Assembly: GCF_036850765.1 (NCBI RefSeq)
Contig: NC_089495.1
Span: 23,404,875-23,468,874 of the forward strand
Reading direction: 5' to 3'
Length of the DNA: 64,000 bases
Source of the DNA: Saccopteryx bilineata
Lineage: Eukaryota; Chordata; Mammalia; Chiroptera; Emballonuridae
This document shows positions 35,445 to 47,199 of this stretch, one piece after another. How positions within the stretch are numbered: the first letter of the stretch is position 1; every line of letters begins with the position of its first letter. The notes beneath the pieces were generated by a model, which saw nothing but the letters and a program-made list of their open reading frames with translations, did not search any database and was not told the origin of the DNA. The position numbers and the translations under genes are program-made.

Positions 35445-35642
35445 CCATGCCCTGTTAGCTCAGATAGCGAGAGCATCGTATGGAAGCACAGAGGCTGCCG
35501 GTTGTATCACCCGGCACATACAGGACACATACAGGGCACATACAGGGCACATCCAGGGCACGTACAGGGGCAGATGGATGTTCCTCTCTCTCTCTCCCTT
35601 TTCTTATTAAAATAAATAAGTAAAAAAAAAAAAAAAAAAGAA
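35445..35642 (+). mobile_element. SINE-D with internal tandem repeat
   Basis: GCCATGCCCTGTTAGCTCAG head. The GGCACATACA segment is repeated about five times (35513-35567) where other copies have it once, followed by the CAGATGGATGTTCC tail and poly(A). Confidence 0.75.
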
Positions 35643-35894
35643 AGAAACTAGTCAGAAAATAGTTGGCAATCGAGCCTAGAGGTGGCAGGGACCTGACCTA
35701 GGGTGATGACACTAAAAAGGAAAATCTTTTCAGTTCAAAGCAGCAGCAATGGGATCTGGTAACAAACTAGATGAAGGAATAAAAAGAAAAAAATCTAATA
35801 GAACCCACTGAAGTTTTGAGGGTCTGGGTGAGTAGGGGGAACACAAGGCTACTAAGAGACTCAAGGAAGTGTTGGGCAGAGTAAATCAGCTTAC

Positions 35895-36053
35895 CACTTT
35901 GTTTAAATTCAGGCCCCAGGAATTTGGGACCCGCCCAATGGCCCAGAGTAGACAGTCAACATCTGGAATCGTGGTCAAGGTGGGCTTTCTATGAGGAACT
36001 GAGGCAACCACATCGAGTTCCAAGCCCGAGGAAGTCTTTCTCACCTCCCTGAC
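35895..36053 (-). CDS. GSR: Glutathione reductase, exon 9
   Basis: The 159-nt exon (53 codons, phase 0) runs from [20 protein letters not shown] to NLNKV and contains [16 protein letters not shown], the conserved end of the NADPH domain. This is the most divergent exon relative to human as I remember it: the central [10 protein letters not shown] and the NSWGL segment (human NTKDL) differ. It remains open and well spliced. The acceptor is CCAATAG and the donor GTAAGC. Confidence 0.94.
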
Positions 36054-37088
36054 CTATTGGCATATAAATAAATGTGTTAACTGTGCAGGAGGGAGGAAGA
36101 AAGAAAAGCAGACGGGAAACTAAAATTCCTAACATTTAAAACCTCCCCACTGAATCCCACACATGAATCCTATGTGCGGACACATTTACTTCCATCCCAA
36201 GGCCACCAACACCAGCACTCCCAGAAGCCAAACTGTTTCTCAGTTGCCCCAAATCATCCAGCCAATGGCCAGAAATGTCAGCGCACATCACCCTCCTAAT
36301 GCTTTGGTTTAAAAACAAAGTATCCAAACACTGTATCTTTAAAAACGGTGATAAGAGTTTAACTCACAGATCTAAGGACAGTGATTTGCACATCTGGAGT
36401 GTGGGGAAGAGGAAAGGCACAATCATTGCTCTCCCTGGACACTCTTAACCAGAATGACAGGGGGCAGGGGCTGTAATTAGGTCGGGAGAGTGGAGCCCAA
36501 GGCCAGTTTAGTGACGGTCCCAAATGATTCTGATTTGGATCCCGCCACAGATCTAGCACCTCACATTCACAAAGCATATTCACACTTATTATGTCAGTTG
36601 ACAAGGCCTATGGTGAAAGGCAAAACTGCGAGGAAAAACAATCACTTTTCCCAGGCTACTGGGAAAATTCTGAAAGTTAGGTGATTCCCTGAGAAGGAAA
36701 ACACTTTGTAATTCTCTCCAATCTGCAAAACCCTGAGAGGGCGCGTCTTAAAAACAGACTCCATAATAATACTTCCTGAAAAAGAAACCAGAACAACAGT
36801 GATGTTCAATAAGCCGTCTCAGCACAAAAAAAGGTTTAGTTATAACAAAACTAAATTCAACTTGCAGATTTCTAATCTTTTATATCTTGACTTCACTAAT
36901 ACATTAATGAGCACTACTAGCATCTTAGAATCAAGAAGAGAACTGGTAGTGCGCTATAGACAGGAATAAATAACCTGACTGCGGCAGACAGGCAGTCTGT
37001 ATTTATAAGACTGATGGGCGGAGCGGAAGCTCCCAGTGTGACCCACGACCAAGGACCGGGGCTGTAAGCGTCCCTGGGTCCGTCATAC
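36054..37088. other. GSR intron 8, SINE-free
   Basis: About 1 kb between exons 9 and 8 with no SINE, L1 or exon that I recognise. Confidence 0.45.
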
Positions 37089-37175
37089 CTGCGAGTACTT
37101 CAGGACCTCCACGCCAGCGTTCTCCAGCTCTTCAGTGCAGTTGGAACTGATCATCGAATCAAAATTCCTAAGTAC
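37089..37175 (-). CDS. GSR: Glutathione reductase, exon 8
   Basis: The 87-nt exon (29 codons, phase 0 at both ends) encodes [20 protein letters not shown] and continues to LKYSQ. The arginine of VLR corresponds to Arg224, a further NADPH phosphate contact. The acceptor is GTATACAG and the donor GTATGA. Confidence 0.96.
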
Positions 37176-37556
37176 CTGTATACAAACAGGGGCAGCAAAG
37201 GAAAAAAAGTTGATTAAAGATATGCTACAAACGTGGGAGGGAAATTTCAGTATCATCCCCCCTCTTAGCTTCATGGCCATATTGTGAGCGCGGTTTTAAT
37301 AAACCTACTTTAATAAACCTGCATGACAGCTGACTTCACCAACCCGTTTCCGAGTTCGGCAGACAGGCAGCCTTTAGGCCTCCTCTGCCTTCGCCAGGTC
37401 CCATCCTCCCTAGCTTGTCTCTCTTTCTACCCGTCCAGGAACCAGAAGTTCTTTCCCAATTCAGTCTTCCAAGGCCAGCATTCCCTCTTAGCAAGGAAGA
37501 TTCTCTAGCAAAATCTTATTTCGCAGAAAACCAATAGCATCATTATGGGAAAAAAT

Positions 37557-37922
37557 AAATTTTTTTTTGTATTTTTCTGAAGTGAGAAGCAGGGAGGCAG
37601 ACTCCTGCATGCACCCGACTGGGATCCACCCGGCACGCCCACTAGGGGGCGATGCTCTGCCCGTCTGGGGCGTTGCTCCATTGCAGTGGAGCCATTCTAA
37701 CGCCTGAGGTGGAGGCCATGGGGCTGTCCAAAGGGTCTGGGCCAACTTCACTCCAATGGAGCCTTGGCTGCGGGAGAAGAGAGAGAGAGAGAGAGAAAGA
37801 AAGGAGAGGGGGAGGGGTGGAGAAGCAGATGGCCCTTCTCCTGTGTGCCCTGACTAGGAATTGAACCTGGGACATCCACATGCTGGGCCGACACCCTACC
37901 ACTGAGCCAACTGGCCAGGGCT
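37557..37922 (-). mobile_element. SINE-B
   Basis: On minus: GCCCTGGCCAGTTGGCTCAG head. The body has GA-rich expansion near 37775-37800. AAAAAATAAATTT-type flank. Confidence 0.9.
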
Positions 37923-38756
37923 GGGGAAAAAAAATTTTATACTAGTCTTCCTATTTTAAGATCTCAAACCAGCACTCTCTCTGGAGCACACCTCCCTTTC
38001 CCCCTCTTCAGCCCCCAGATGAGTTTTCTTTGCCTCTCTCTTTCCCCTAAACTCCAAGGGCCCTTCTTTTGCCTCTGCAACTTGCTTCCTGAGCCCGTGC
38101 AGCCCAGCCAGCTCACTTCTTCCATCCCTGTGATTTTCTAAATAAAGTTTTACTGTTAAAAAAAAAATCTCAAAATATAAATATGAAATCCACTCCTAAC
38201 AAAGTTCCTGACAAAGTTGAAAACATTGTCTCTTTTCTTGAATACTAGCTCTTGTTCTAGAGAACATCTGTCTGTCTACCCATCTATCCACTTACCCTCA
38301 GCTCCTTCTAATCATCTTATGGCATTATCCCCCCCTTTTTTTTTTTCAGATGAGGAAGCTGAGGCTCCAAGAAATGGAGACTTAGAAAGTTCTAGAGCCA
38401 GGTTTGAAATTGAGCTCAGCCTGCTTTTCCAGATCAAGTTCTCTCATTACATTTTGCACTTCCTTCTTCCACGCCATAATCCTGGAGGCCATTTAAAGGC
38501 ACTGGATCCACTAAGAACTGACCACTGTGTGCCTATCAGGGCAGAAAATTTCTGCTCCATTATCCCTGACAGGACTATAGCCCCTGGGAAGGGGCAAAGG
38601 ACATTGGAGAACAAAGGTATAGAAAGACATACTCTTGCCACTTGTCACATCAGTTTATAGTGTCACTAAATGGGGAATAAACAAATAGGACCTCTTCAAA
38701 TTCTCAGAATCAAGGCTTGTTAATCTCCCCTCCATATTTATGGAAACACATAATTT
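37923..38756. other. GSR intron 7 DNA with a MIR/L2-like remnant
   Basis: CAGATGAGGAAGCTGAGGCT (about 38347) is typical of MIR or L2 ends. The surrounding open frame is not supported as a gene. Confidence 0.5.
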
Positions 38757-39153
38757 CTTTTTTTTAATTAAGTGAGAAGCAGGAGACAGGGAGGCAGACA
38801 GACTCCCACATGCACCCCAACCCAGATCCACCCTGCAAGCCCCCTATAGGGAAATGCTCTGCCCATCTGGGGTTGGTGCTCCGTTGCTTGGAAACCAAGC
38901 TATTTCAGCACCTGAGGCAAGGCCATGGAGCCATCCTCAGCACCCGGGGTTAAACTGAACCATTCAAGATATGGTTGCAAGAGGGGAGGAGAGAGAGGGA
39001 AAGGGGAGAGAGAGGGAAAGAGAGCAAGAGGGAGAAAGGGGGGAGGGGGGAGAAGCAGATGGTCGCTTTTCCTGTGTGCTCTGACCAGGAATCGAACCCG
39101 GGACTTCCACACACTGGGCTGACACTCTATCGCTGAGCCAACCAGCCAAGGCC
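38757..39153 (-). mobile_element. SINE-B
   Basis: On minus: GGCCTTGGCTGGTTGGCTCA head. The 3' part carries extra GA-rich repeats. Confidence 0.88.
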
Positions 39154-39890
39154 ACGTAATTTTTTTCTTAATTGAGTTCAAGATACCAAGTAGAGGTGGG
39201 AAGTTCAGGTCAATTGGTAAGTTATATTTTCCAAGGCACTTACATATTCTTTAACATTGGTGTTGTAACAATATTCTCATTTCACCTTTTTCGCAGCAAA
39301 CATTCACTTAGTCTTTGTCAGAATGCTATAATTATTTTAAATTAGTAGACACGCAATGAGTGTCTACTTTGTGAAATTTACACTGAAAAATGCTGGGAGG
39401 ACATAAATATGCATATGGACACCTCTGTTCCCTTTCCAGGGTAGGAGAAAGACATGTAACCCTTGCAAGCTAAACTGAGGTCAACATCGTAAATCAACTG
39501 GTCATTCTATCAATAAATATATATTAAGCTGTACTATGTGGAAGACATAAAGTATTGGAATAAAAGACGGAATAATAATTAACTTAAAAAATGTGTAGGA
39601 AAGGTGGTTTATAAGAGACAGAAATTATACAGAAGAGAACAGGGAAGGTTCCATGGAGAATGTAGCATTTGCACCAAGATCTGGATGGTTTGGGAAAGGA
39701 AAGCACCTTGAATAGAAGAGTCCATACAACTCTAAGGAGATGGGACCCGGTGACAGGTGGGGAATAGCAAGTAGGCCAGTTTGAATGGAAGAAATCTGAA
39801 GAAATGAAGTGGGGCTAGAGAGGGTTCAACTCCTTCTGGACAACAGAGGCCATGTCTGATGAGACTGCTTTTATGAGGGCTCAGTATATA

Positions 39891-40287
39891 CTTTTTTTTT
39901 TTTTTTTTTTTCTGAAGCTGGAAACAGGGAGAGACAGTCAGACAGACTCCCGCATGCGCCCGACCGGGATCCACCCGGCACACCCACCAGGGACGATGCT
40001 CTGCCCACCAGGGGGCGACACTCTGCCCATCCTGGACGTCGCCATGTTGCGACCAGAGCCACTCTAGCGCCTGAGGCAGAGGCCACAGAGCCATCCCCAG
40101 CGCCCGGGCCATCTTTGCTCCAATGGAGCCTTGGCTGCGGGAGAGGAAGAAAGAGACAGAGAGGAAAGCACGGCGGAGGGGTGGAGAAGCAAATGGGTGC
40201 TTCTCCTGTGTGCCCTGGCCGGGAATCAAACCCGGGTCCTCCGCACGCTAGGCCGACGCTCTACCGCTGAGCCAACCGGCCAGGGCA
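39891..40287 (-). mobile_element. SINE-B, full length, young subtype
   Basis: On minus: GCCCTGGCCGGTTGGCTCAG head with GGCCTAGCGTGCGGAGGACC. GGGCTCAGTATATACTT occurs on both sides. Confidence 0.93.
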
Positions 40288-41084
40288 AGGGCTCAGTATA
40301 TACTTAGAGTGATGCTCACACCTCAAAAATCACAAGAGTAGAGCAATATGCCAGGAAATATATTTATGGAGAACTTGGTGATGATAATGGTGGTGATAAT
40401 GACCCTGGGGATAGAATGATCAGGGTGATGGAAGAGGAAGAGGAAGAGGAAGAAGAAGATACTCAGTGCAAAAGGCAGACTTTGGAAAGAAAGTGAAAAA
40501 AACCATAGTTTTTCCCACACATTATAGGTGAAAGTCCATCCTAATTCTTTTTAAGGTATGCAGCCTCAAAGATGGTAATAGTCACAAGGAGATCATGGAA
40601 TTGATAATGCAGATTTAACAGTCAGCTGAACTAATTAAAGAAGGCAATGACTCTAATGAGATCTAATCATCAAGCCTCTTTCAAACAAAAGACGACACAA
40701 TTGAAGACAAGTAAAACTAGTAACAACCTAAGATATATAATTAACCTCTGGAACCCAGTGTTACTGGATAGATTAACGGATAGTATTAAGTACAGTGGTA
40801 AGATCTGACAGGCATTTGGTACTAACATGAATAAGCAATGATTTTACTATCTAAAATCCCCAGAAATAAGTATCATTATCATTTGGTAATTTTTACTTAA
40901 GATGTTAAATAGCTATTCTTTGCTTGCCTTTATGAAGTTCCATGAATATGAGAATCATACAACTTTGAGTTAATTAGGAGCCATGTGAATTCTATAGTAT
41001 AATATCTCTGATATACGAAATGGAATTAACAAAGCCTCTTATGGGCTTAAAAGAAGGTTCAAGCAGTTGATCTAGGAGCTTTGT
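40288..41084. other. GSR intron 7, nothing recognised except a purine run
   Basis: A GAAGAGGAAGAGGAAG run sits at about 40432-40460. The rest is AT-rich unique sequence. Confidence 0.45.
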
Positions 41085-41545
41085 TTACTTTTTTTGTGTG
41101 TGTGGTAAAAAAACGCATACCATTCAATTTACCAGCTTAAGCATTTCTAAGTGAACAGTTTCAGAATGCTAAGTATATTCCCAATGCTGTAGCCATGACA
41201 CAACTCCCCCTTTCCTCCTCTGCCCCAGCAACCACCACTCTGCTGTTTCTCTGAGTCTGACTACCCTAGCTAACTCATGTAAGTGAAATAATACATGTCT
41301 TTTTTGCACTTATTTCACTTAGCATTCAGCATGTCCTCAAGGTTCATCCACGTTGTAACGTGTCAAAATGCCGTTCCTGTATAAGGCTGATAATACTCCA
41401 CTGTCTGCATATACCACTTTCGTGTCTATCCACTCCTTCATCAGTGAGCACGCGGGCTGTTTCTACCTCTTGGCTACTGTGACTAATGCTACCATGAACA
41501 CTGGTGTGCAAATCTTTTCGATACATTTCCCTTTAGGGCAAAGAA
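41085..41545 (-). mobile_element. L1 3' region, antisense
   Basis: CATTCAATTTACCAGCTTAA, GGTTCATCCACGTTGTAACG and AATACTCCACTGTCTGCATA are typical antisense L1 3' sequence. Confidence 0.65.
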
Positions 41546-41911
41546 CTTAGTTGACTGTTAATAATTTAATACTACTTAAGCATACGAAATTGAATTTCAG
41601 AGTAATAAATTAAACTGAGACTCTGTTCAATGTAGTTAATACTTATATTTAAGCCTGTGTGTCCCCTTATTATCGCATCTGATTCCATCTAGTATTTCAT
41701 GATGAAAATAGTTGCTGTTTGATGAAATCAAAATCATTATTATCAACCAGCAGCTGGCAGCTGGGAAGGGCATATGGCCCAATTCAAATAGCGTCTATGC
41801 AGCCCCACGTGGAACAAAGCAATTGACTTCCACAGACTTTGCACCTTGCTGGTGAATGACAACACAAGAGAAAATTCTCACTGTAGATTTTTTTAAAAGA
41901 TTAACAGCATC

Positions 41912-42250
41912 GCCTGACCAGGCGGTGGCGCAGTGGATAGAGCATCGGACTGGGATGCAGAGGACCCAGGTTCGAGACCCCGAGGTCGCCAGCTTGAGGG
42001 CGGGCTCATCTGGTTTGAGCAAAAGCTCACCAGCTTGGACTCAAGGTCGCTGGCTCCAGCAAGGGGTTACTCGGTCTGCTGAAGGCCCACAGTCAAGGCA
42101 CATATGAGAAAGCAATCAATGAACAACTAAGGTGTTGCAACACGCAATGAAAAACTAATGATTGATGCTTCTCATCTCTCTCCGTTCCTGTCTGTCTGTC
42201 CCTGTCTATCCCTCTCTCTGATTCACTCTCTTTGTAAAAAAAAAAAAGAT
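41912..42250 (+). mobile_element. SINE-A
   Basis: GCCTGACCAGGCGGTGGCGC head. AAAAGATTAACAGCA flanks both ends. It lies 39 nt downstream (transcript sense) of GSR exon 7, very close to its donor. Confidence 0.93.
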
Positions 42251-42288
42251 TAACAGCAAGGAAAGAGAAGGTAAAAGGATAGAATTAC

Positions 42289-42388
42289 CTTATCATGTCG
42301 TATCAGGAGTGATGTCCTAGACCCCAGAGCAGAGAGGATCCCAGCTATCTCCACGGCAATGTACCCAGCACCAACAATGACGCTGCGG
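42289..42388 (-). CDS. GSR: Glutathione reductase, exon 7 (NADPH-binding motif)
   Basis: The 100-nt exon encodes [16 protein letters not shown] onward to [15 protein letters not shown] is the GxGxxA/G-type nucleotide-binding motif. The Arg-His of IRHDK correspond to Arg218 and His219, which contact the 2'-phosphate of NADPH in the human enzyme. Preference for NADPH is therefore kept. The acceptor is CGTTAG and the donor GTAATT. Confidence 0.96.
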
Positions 42389-43954
42389 CTAACGGGAAAG
42401 CAGGGGTTAATATCGTGACGTACACCTGTTCTGGAATAATGTCAGATTTACAGAACAGCTGAGGGGCTAGTACAGAGGTGTCTTGTACACCTCTGCTCAG
42501 TTTTTCTGAAGGTTAGCATCTTACATAACCATGGCACAACTGTCAAAATTAAATTGACACTGGTCCAACTGGAATTAATTCACTTGGATTCCTTTATTGC
42601 TAGCAACGCAAATCTAAGACATTATTTTTAAAATATTTAATGGACAGATGTCTATATAATAAAACGTCTTTGAAGGCGGGTCCAGATTGAATTATATCAT
42701 CTAAGCAAGACAAGACATGACAACACATGTCATACATCCAACTCTAAAACCAAAGAGTACAGGGTGGATCACGAGGGAAGAAAGGCTGTTCCCTAACACG
42801 TTTCCGTGCCCTGCAGGCAGCAAATCGAAAAAGACTACTTGCTTTTCTCAGACTCAAAAGGTTGCCCGGTTAGCCTATCTTAACAGGACATTTCCACTGC
42901 AGCAACGAGCTGCAAAGGTCCTGTATTAACTGTGGCTCCAGGTGAATTAAGGTAAAGGTGTGGGCATAAAAATGTTCTATTTTGAGAGTATGTTTATGAA
43001 CGCTGGGGACAGTGAAACCAAGCAAGGGCTTAGGATAGAAGAAGCAACAGGAGAGCCTGGGTGGGCTGCTCTGGCTCCCTGGAGGGTCGGAGAAAAGGGG
43101 GCTTGGAGACAGGTTCGGGGGGTCAGCCCGGACGAGCTGTCACTGCCCCTGCTCCCCTGGCTGCAAGTCTCATGGGGACACTGAGAGTTTACGAGATACA
43201 CGCCTGAGGGGCAAAAACGGTGTGGGCACAGCGGCATGCATTATTAGCTATCCTCCATGAGGGCCTTTATAAAAGCATAGGATTAAGATCTCAAATTGGG
43301 TTGGCAGCGCCCGCTAAGGCAGCGGCAGAGTTGAGCAATACTGACTCCCCAGTGTTACTGAGGAGAGCAAGTCCTGGGCTACACAGAGTCCCTGCTCCAG
43401 GGCCTGGGTATCGTGTCTTTTCCTGAGAGAAGGGAAGATCCGTCTAACCTAGAAAGCCTGCAACTGGCGGCAGCTTCAAATTAGAGAAACGATCTTCCTC
43501 ATTCTCTTATTCTCTCTGTGTATCTAAGCCCACAACAGAAGTTTACTAAGGTTATTTGGGCAAACACACACAAAGAACAATTTCAGAAAATCTGAAATTT
43601 TGTGAGACTGACAGAGCCTTGAAAGTCAGAATCCAATTATTTGAGATACATCACCAGTCAATGCTGTTTCAAGTTAAAGACAGAAGATAGTTTCCTATCT
43701 ATTCTTCAAAACCATCCTGTGTTTGATTGTGGTTCTAAAATTTCTGCAATGGCCTCTGACCAAAGGCAGGAAAGATCTGAGCCACTTAATGAGGGTCCGA
43801 GTGAATGAGATGCCCAAGGTCATAAGAAGACAAGAGGCAGGCAGGCAGAATTCAGGAAATGCCTTCATTTAATGGCCCGAGCGGAGGGGGAGAAACGTCA
43901 GCAGGAGAGGCTGAGGGAGAGTGGATGCCGAGGCCAGGAAGGACACCAGCTTAC
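42389..43954. other. GSR intron 6, SINE-free
   Basis: A possible L1-derived piece lies near 42427-42580 (CTTACATAACCATGGCACAA). The rest is unique sequence with no exon recognised. Confidence 0.45.
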
Positions 43955-44009
43955 CTCGGCAGTTCTTCCAGCTGAAAAAATCCATCACTGGTTATTCCTA
44001 GCTGGGCAC
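43955..44009 (-). CDS. GSR: Glutathione reductase, exon 6
   Basis: The 55-nt exon encodes AQLGITSDGFFQLEELP, the linker from the FAD domain into the NADPH domain. It joins exon 5 through a split Gly codon and exon 7 through a split Ser codon (human has Gly here, from memory). The acceptor is TCCTACAG and the donor GTAAGC. Confidence 0.94.
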
Positions 44010-44346
44010 CTGTAGGAAAATGTAATTTAGATCACACAGACCGAGCTTTCTCTTAGAAAATAATCATTTTATGCAAGACCCAACACTTCCTCAGCCATTA
44101 GACTCTCTGGGTGACCAGTTTTTTTAAGTCCTCCCTTAGGAAGCTGCCAACCGAGTCTTCCCTGAGTCAATATTTTTTATTTCCTCTCTAGAAATAAGAG
44201 CAGTGATGACTAAATAATTATCAGGTCTCTCCGTGGAACTAAAATGTTCTCAGCTTTCGAGAGCAGACTCTTCGCAGGCTCTGCTTCGGCCTCCAATAAC
44301 CTCCCGCTGGCTGTTAGGAACAAGCAGCAGCCTTCGGAAGACTCAC

Positions 44347-44494
44347 CCGGGATCTGGCTGTCCTGCGGGAATGAGGGCACGCCGCCTGTTGCGATCAGGA
44401 TGTGAGGAGCAGTGTACTTTTGCCCATTGACCTCCACTGTGGGCCTGGGATCGCCCGTGAACGCTGCGTGGCCTGGTATGATGTCTATATGGGC
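44347..44494 (-). CDS. GSR: Glutathione reductase, exon 5
   Basis: The 148-nt exon encodes about 49 residues from AHIDIIPGHAAF to DSQIP plus one base. It includes the ATGG segment (APHILIATGG) typical of the FAD-binding fold of pyridine-nucleotide disulfide oxidoreductases. The acceptor is TTCTCCAG and the donor GTGAGT. A long open frame extends upstream into the intron without a start that fits the protein and is not part of the CDS. Confidence 0.95.
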
Positions 44495-45223
44495 CTGGAG
44501 AAGGAACCATGCCTGCCATGAGCCTGTTCTTAGATAAATCAAAAACATCCGCTGCAACTTGTCAGAGCTTATGTCTCTACTCGGGATTTCAATTTTGGGT
44601 TTGCTGAGGCCCAGACAACTCTCAATGCTCAAGTTTCTACAGGACTTCTGTGATTTGATACTTAGGTAGGGATTACCATTCGATGCTGAAGTGCACAAAT
44701 AAGAAACAATGGTGCTATTTTGGCTCAAAACCCGGAGACCAAAAAAATATATGCAAGTCACCCTCAGAAGGAAAAAGATTCTATCTCGGTCCCCAAGAGC
44801 TGAAGGAGAACATCTTCCTCACTTGCTGTGAAAACACTAAAGAATGACGTCTGGAAGGGCGGAGGGCTGAGAAAGACAACAGGATGAAAGCCAAGGGCGT
44901 AGAGGCAGAAGACACTCTGGCCAAGGCAGGGAATGCAGTGCTTCTGCTGTCCTAAACAGAAAGGGCAGAATACCACCAAATTACGTATCGGGGAAGTTTC
45001 TATGCTAGAGGCGTGGAGAACCCAGACTCCCGTTCAGTTCACTCTTACTGTGCCAGGGCCTCCATCTGGGGAGCCTCAATCTGGAGACGAGATTGCCAGC
45101 GAGCTCAGGCCAGCTATGAGACATGGATTCGCACGCAATCTGGGCAGTTTACAGGGGTAATGGAGCGTGCAAGCAGGATCACGGAAGAGAACGCTTCAAC
45201 ATTTTAGAACACGCTCGGCTCTG
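44495..45223. other. GSR intron 4 left part, nothing recognised
   Basis: Unique sequence between exon 5 and the minisatellite. A minus-strand open frame continuing from exon 5 is intronic. Confidence 0.45.
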
Positions 45224-45976
45224 GAGTGAGTTACTGGCTCTTTTCCAATCACTCCTCCAGGCCCACTCCAGAATGAGTTACTCTTTTTTTTTTTTTTTTT
45301 TATTTAATTCTAAATTTTTACAATCCAAATTCTGCCAAATTTATTTTTTTTTTTTCTTTCATTTTTTCTGAAGCTGGAAACAGGGAGAGACAGTCAGACA
45401 GACTCCTGCATGCGCCCGACCGGGATCCACCCGGCACGCCCACCAGGGGCGGTGCTCTGCCCCCCAGGGGGCGATGCTCTGCCCATCCTGGGCATCGCCA
45501 TATTGCGAGCAGAGCCACTCTAGCGCCTGAGGCAGAGGCCACAGAGCCATCCCCAGCGCCCGGGCCATCTTTGCTCCAATGGAGTCTCGGCTGCGGGAGG
45601 GGAAGAGAGAGACAGAGAGGAAAGCGCTGCGGAGGGGTGGAGAAGCAAATGGGCGCTTCTCCTATGTGCCCTGGCCGGGAATCGAACCCGGGTCCTCCGC
45701 AAGCTAGGCCGACGCTCTACCGCTGAGCCAACCGGCCAGGGCCCAGAGTGAGTTACTCTTTTCCAATCACTCCTCCAGGCCCGCTCTGGAGTGAGTTACT
45801 GGCTCTTTTCCAATCACTCCTCCAGGCCCGCTCTGGAGTGAGTTACTGGCTCTTTTCCAATCACTCCTCCAGGCCCGCTCTGGAGTGAGTTACTGGCTCT
45901 TTTCCAATCACTCCTCCAGGCCCACTCTGGAGTGAGTTACTGGCTCTTTTCCAATCACTCCTCCAGGCCCACTCTG
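45224..45976. repeat. 47-bp minisatellite split by a SINE-B
   Basis: The unit starts GAGTGAGTTACTGGCTC and ends CCAGGCCCGCTCTG. One unit lies at 45224-45270. A 43-bp unit missing GGCT is split by the SINE and completes at 45746-45788. Four 47-bp units follow (45789-45835, 45836-45882, 45883-45929, 45930-45976). Copies differ at only one or two positions. Each holds a CCAAT. Confidence 0.93.
45283..45743 (-). mobile_element. SINE-B with a 3' extra segment between two poly(A) runs
   Basis: On minus: GGCCCTGGCCGGTTGGCTCA head, full body to TTTCAGAAAAAATG, first A run (45343-45355), then about 42 bp of unrelated AT-rich sequence, then a second A run (45283-45300). The duplication CCAGAGTGAGTTACTCTTTT (one mismatch between copies) encloses all of it. 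Confidence 0.88.
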
Positions 45977-46416
45977 CATGTGCTCTGCTTAACCAGGCTG
46001 AATCAAGACCAACGCCTAAAGTCATAAGCCTCCTGAAAAACCTTCTTTCAGCAGGTATTAACTTCCTAGAGGTTGCTACACAAAAAGATGTAAGAGTCAA
46101 GTGGCAATAATACAGATAATAGTTTAATTCATTCACTGGCATAATCGGTCTCTTACGTGCTTGACTTCTGGAATGAAGTGGGGGCCAGACCTACTCAAGG
46201 CTCAGCCACCAGGTGAGACCAGGCACACACTGCCCACTCTGCAGAAAAGAAACCCACCTACAGAGTCAGAGACTTTTCTCTGACAGGTCAACCTCAGAAT
46301 CATTAATCATAAAAGAAGTAACAGAAACAATAAGAGACGCTTACGGCCAGACCCACTGTTGGCATGCGCCAGCAGGGCACGGCAACTTCTCTAAGGTCAA
46401 AACCCAGCACACTCAC

Positions 46417-46486
46417 CTTGGTTAGGTTATTTTGATAGATGGTGTTCAGGCGGCTCACATAGGCATCCCGCTTTTCCTTTATAACC
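46417..46486 (-). CDS. GSR: Glutathione reductase, exon 4
   Basis: The 70-nt exon completes the split Arg codon, then encodes [23 protein letters not shown]. The tyrosine in NTIYQNN corresponds to Tyr114, which lines the glutathione-disulfide site in the human enzyme. The acceptor is CACTGCAG and the donor GTGAGT. Confidence 0.95.
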
Positions 46487-46871
46487 CTGCAGTGAAACCT
46501 GAGTCAGTACTGAGAAAGAGGATTCTCCCCTTTCAGTTAGTCGCTAGGGCATCTATCCCTAAACAGAGGATCACAGACTGTCAGCACAAACACCATGAGT
46601 CAGCGTCTTAAAGACAGCCAGGCACCCCTCCCCGTGTGCACTTGTTTTCCCATAGGCGGAGCACCCCGATTCTAGTCTTAGAGAATATTCAGTTGGGATC
46701 TACGGTATGTAAATTAAGTTTTCCTTTGCAGAGAAGACAAAGAGCTGCGTTGGCACAATGCCTAATACGGTAGCATTAAGAGCTTATTGGAACTACTCAA
46801 TTGCATCTAAGAGAATAAGTAAGCTGCAAAGTACATTTGCCACTCAATGTTTGTTGAATAAATGAATGAAT

Positions 46872-47176
46872 CTGTGTCTGATCGGCGGTGGCACAGTGGA
46901 TAGTGTTGCCCTGGGATGCTGAGGACCCAGGTTGCCGGCTTGAGCGTGGGATCATAGACATGACCCCAGGGTCACTGGCTGGAAGCCCAAAGTCATTGGC
47001 TTGAAGCCCAAGGTCACTGGCTTGAGCAAGGGGTCCTTGGCTTGGTTGGAGCGCTCCAGTCAAGGCACATATGAGAAAGCAATCAATGAACAACTAAAAG
47101 TAACGCAACTACGAGTTCATGCTTATCTCTCCCCCTTCCTGTCTGTCTGTCTCTCTCTTTTACCATAAATAAATAA
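46872..47176 (+). mobile_element. SINE-A, old copy
   Basis: GTCTGATCGGCGGTGGCACA head, GGGATCATAGACATGACCC module, ATAAATAAAT tail. Confidence 0.8.
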
Positions 47177-47199
47177 ATTTGCTAAACATTTTTAAAAAT

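Noticed and set aside
44210..44761. A 183-residue protein ending at the GSR exon 5 reading frame
   Set aside because: Only 44347-44494 matches glutathione reductase. The upstream part is intron read-through before a clear acceptor (TTCTCCAG), and the downstream part follows a GTGAGT donor.
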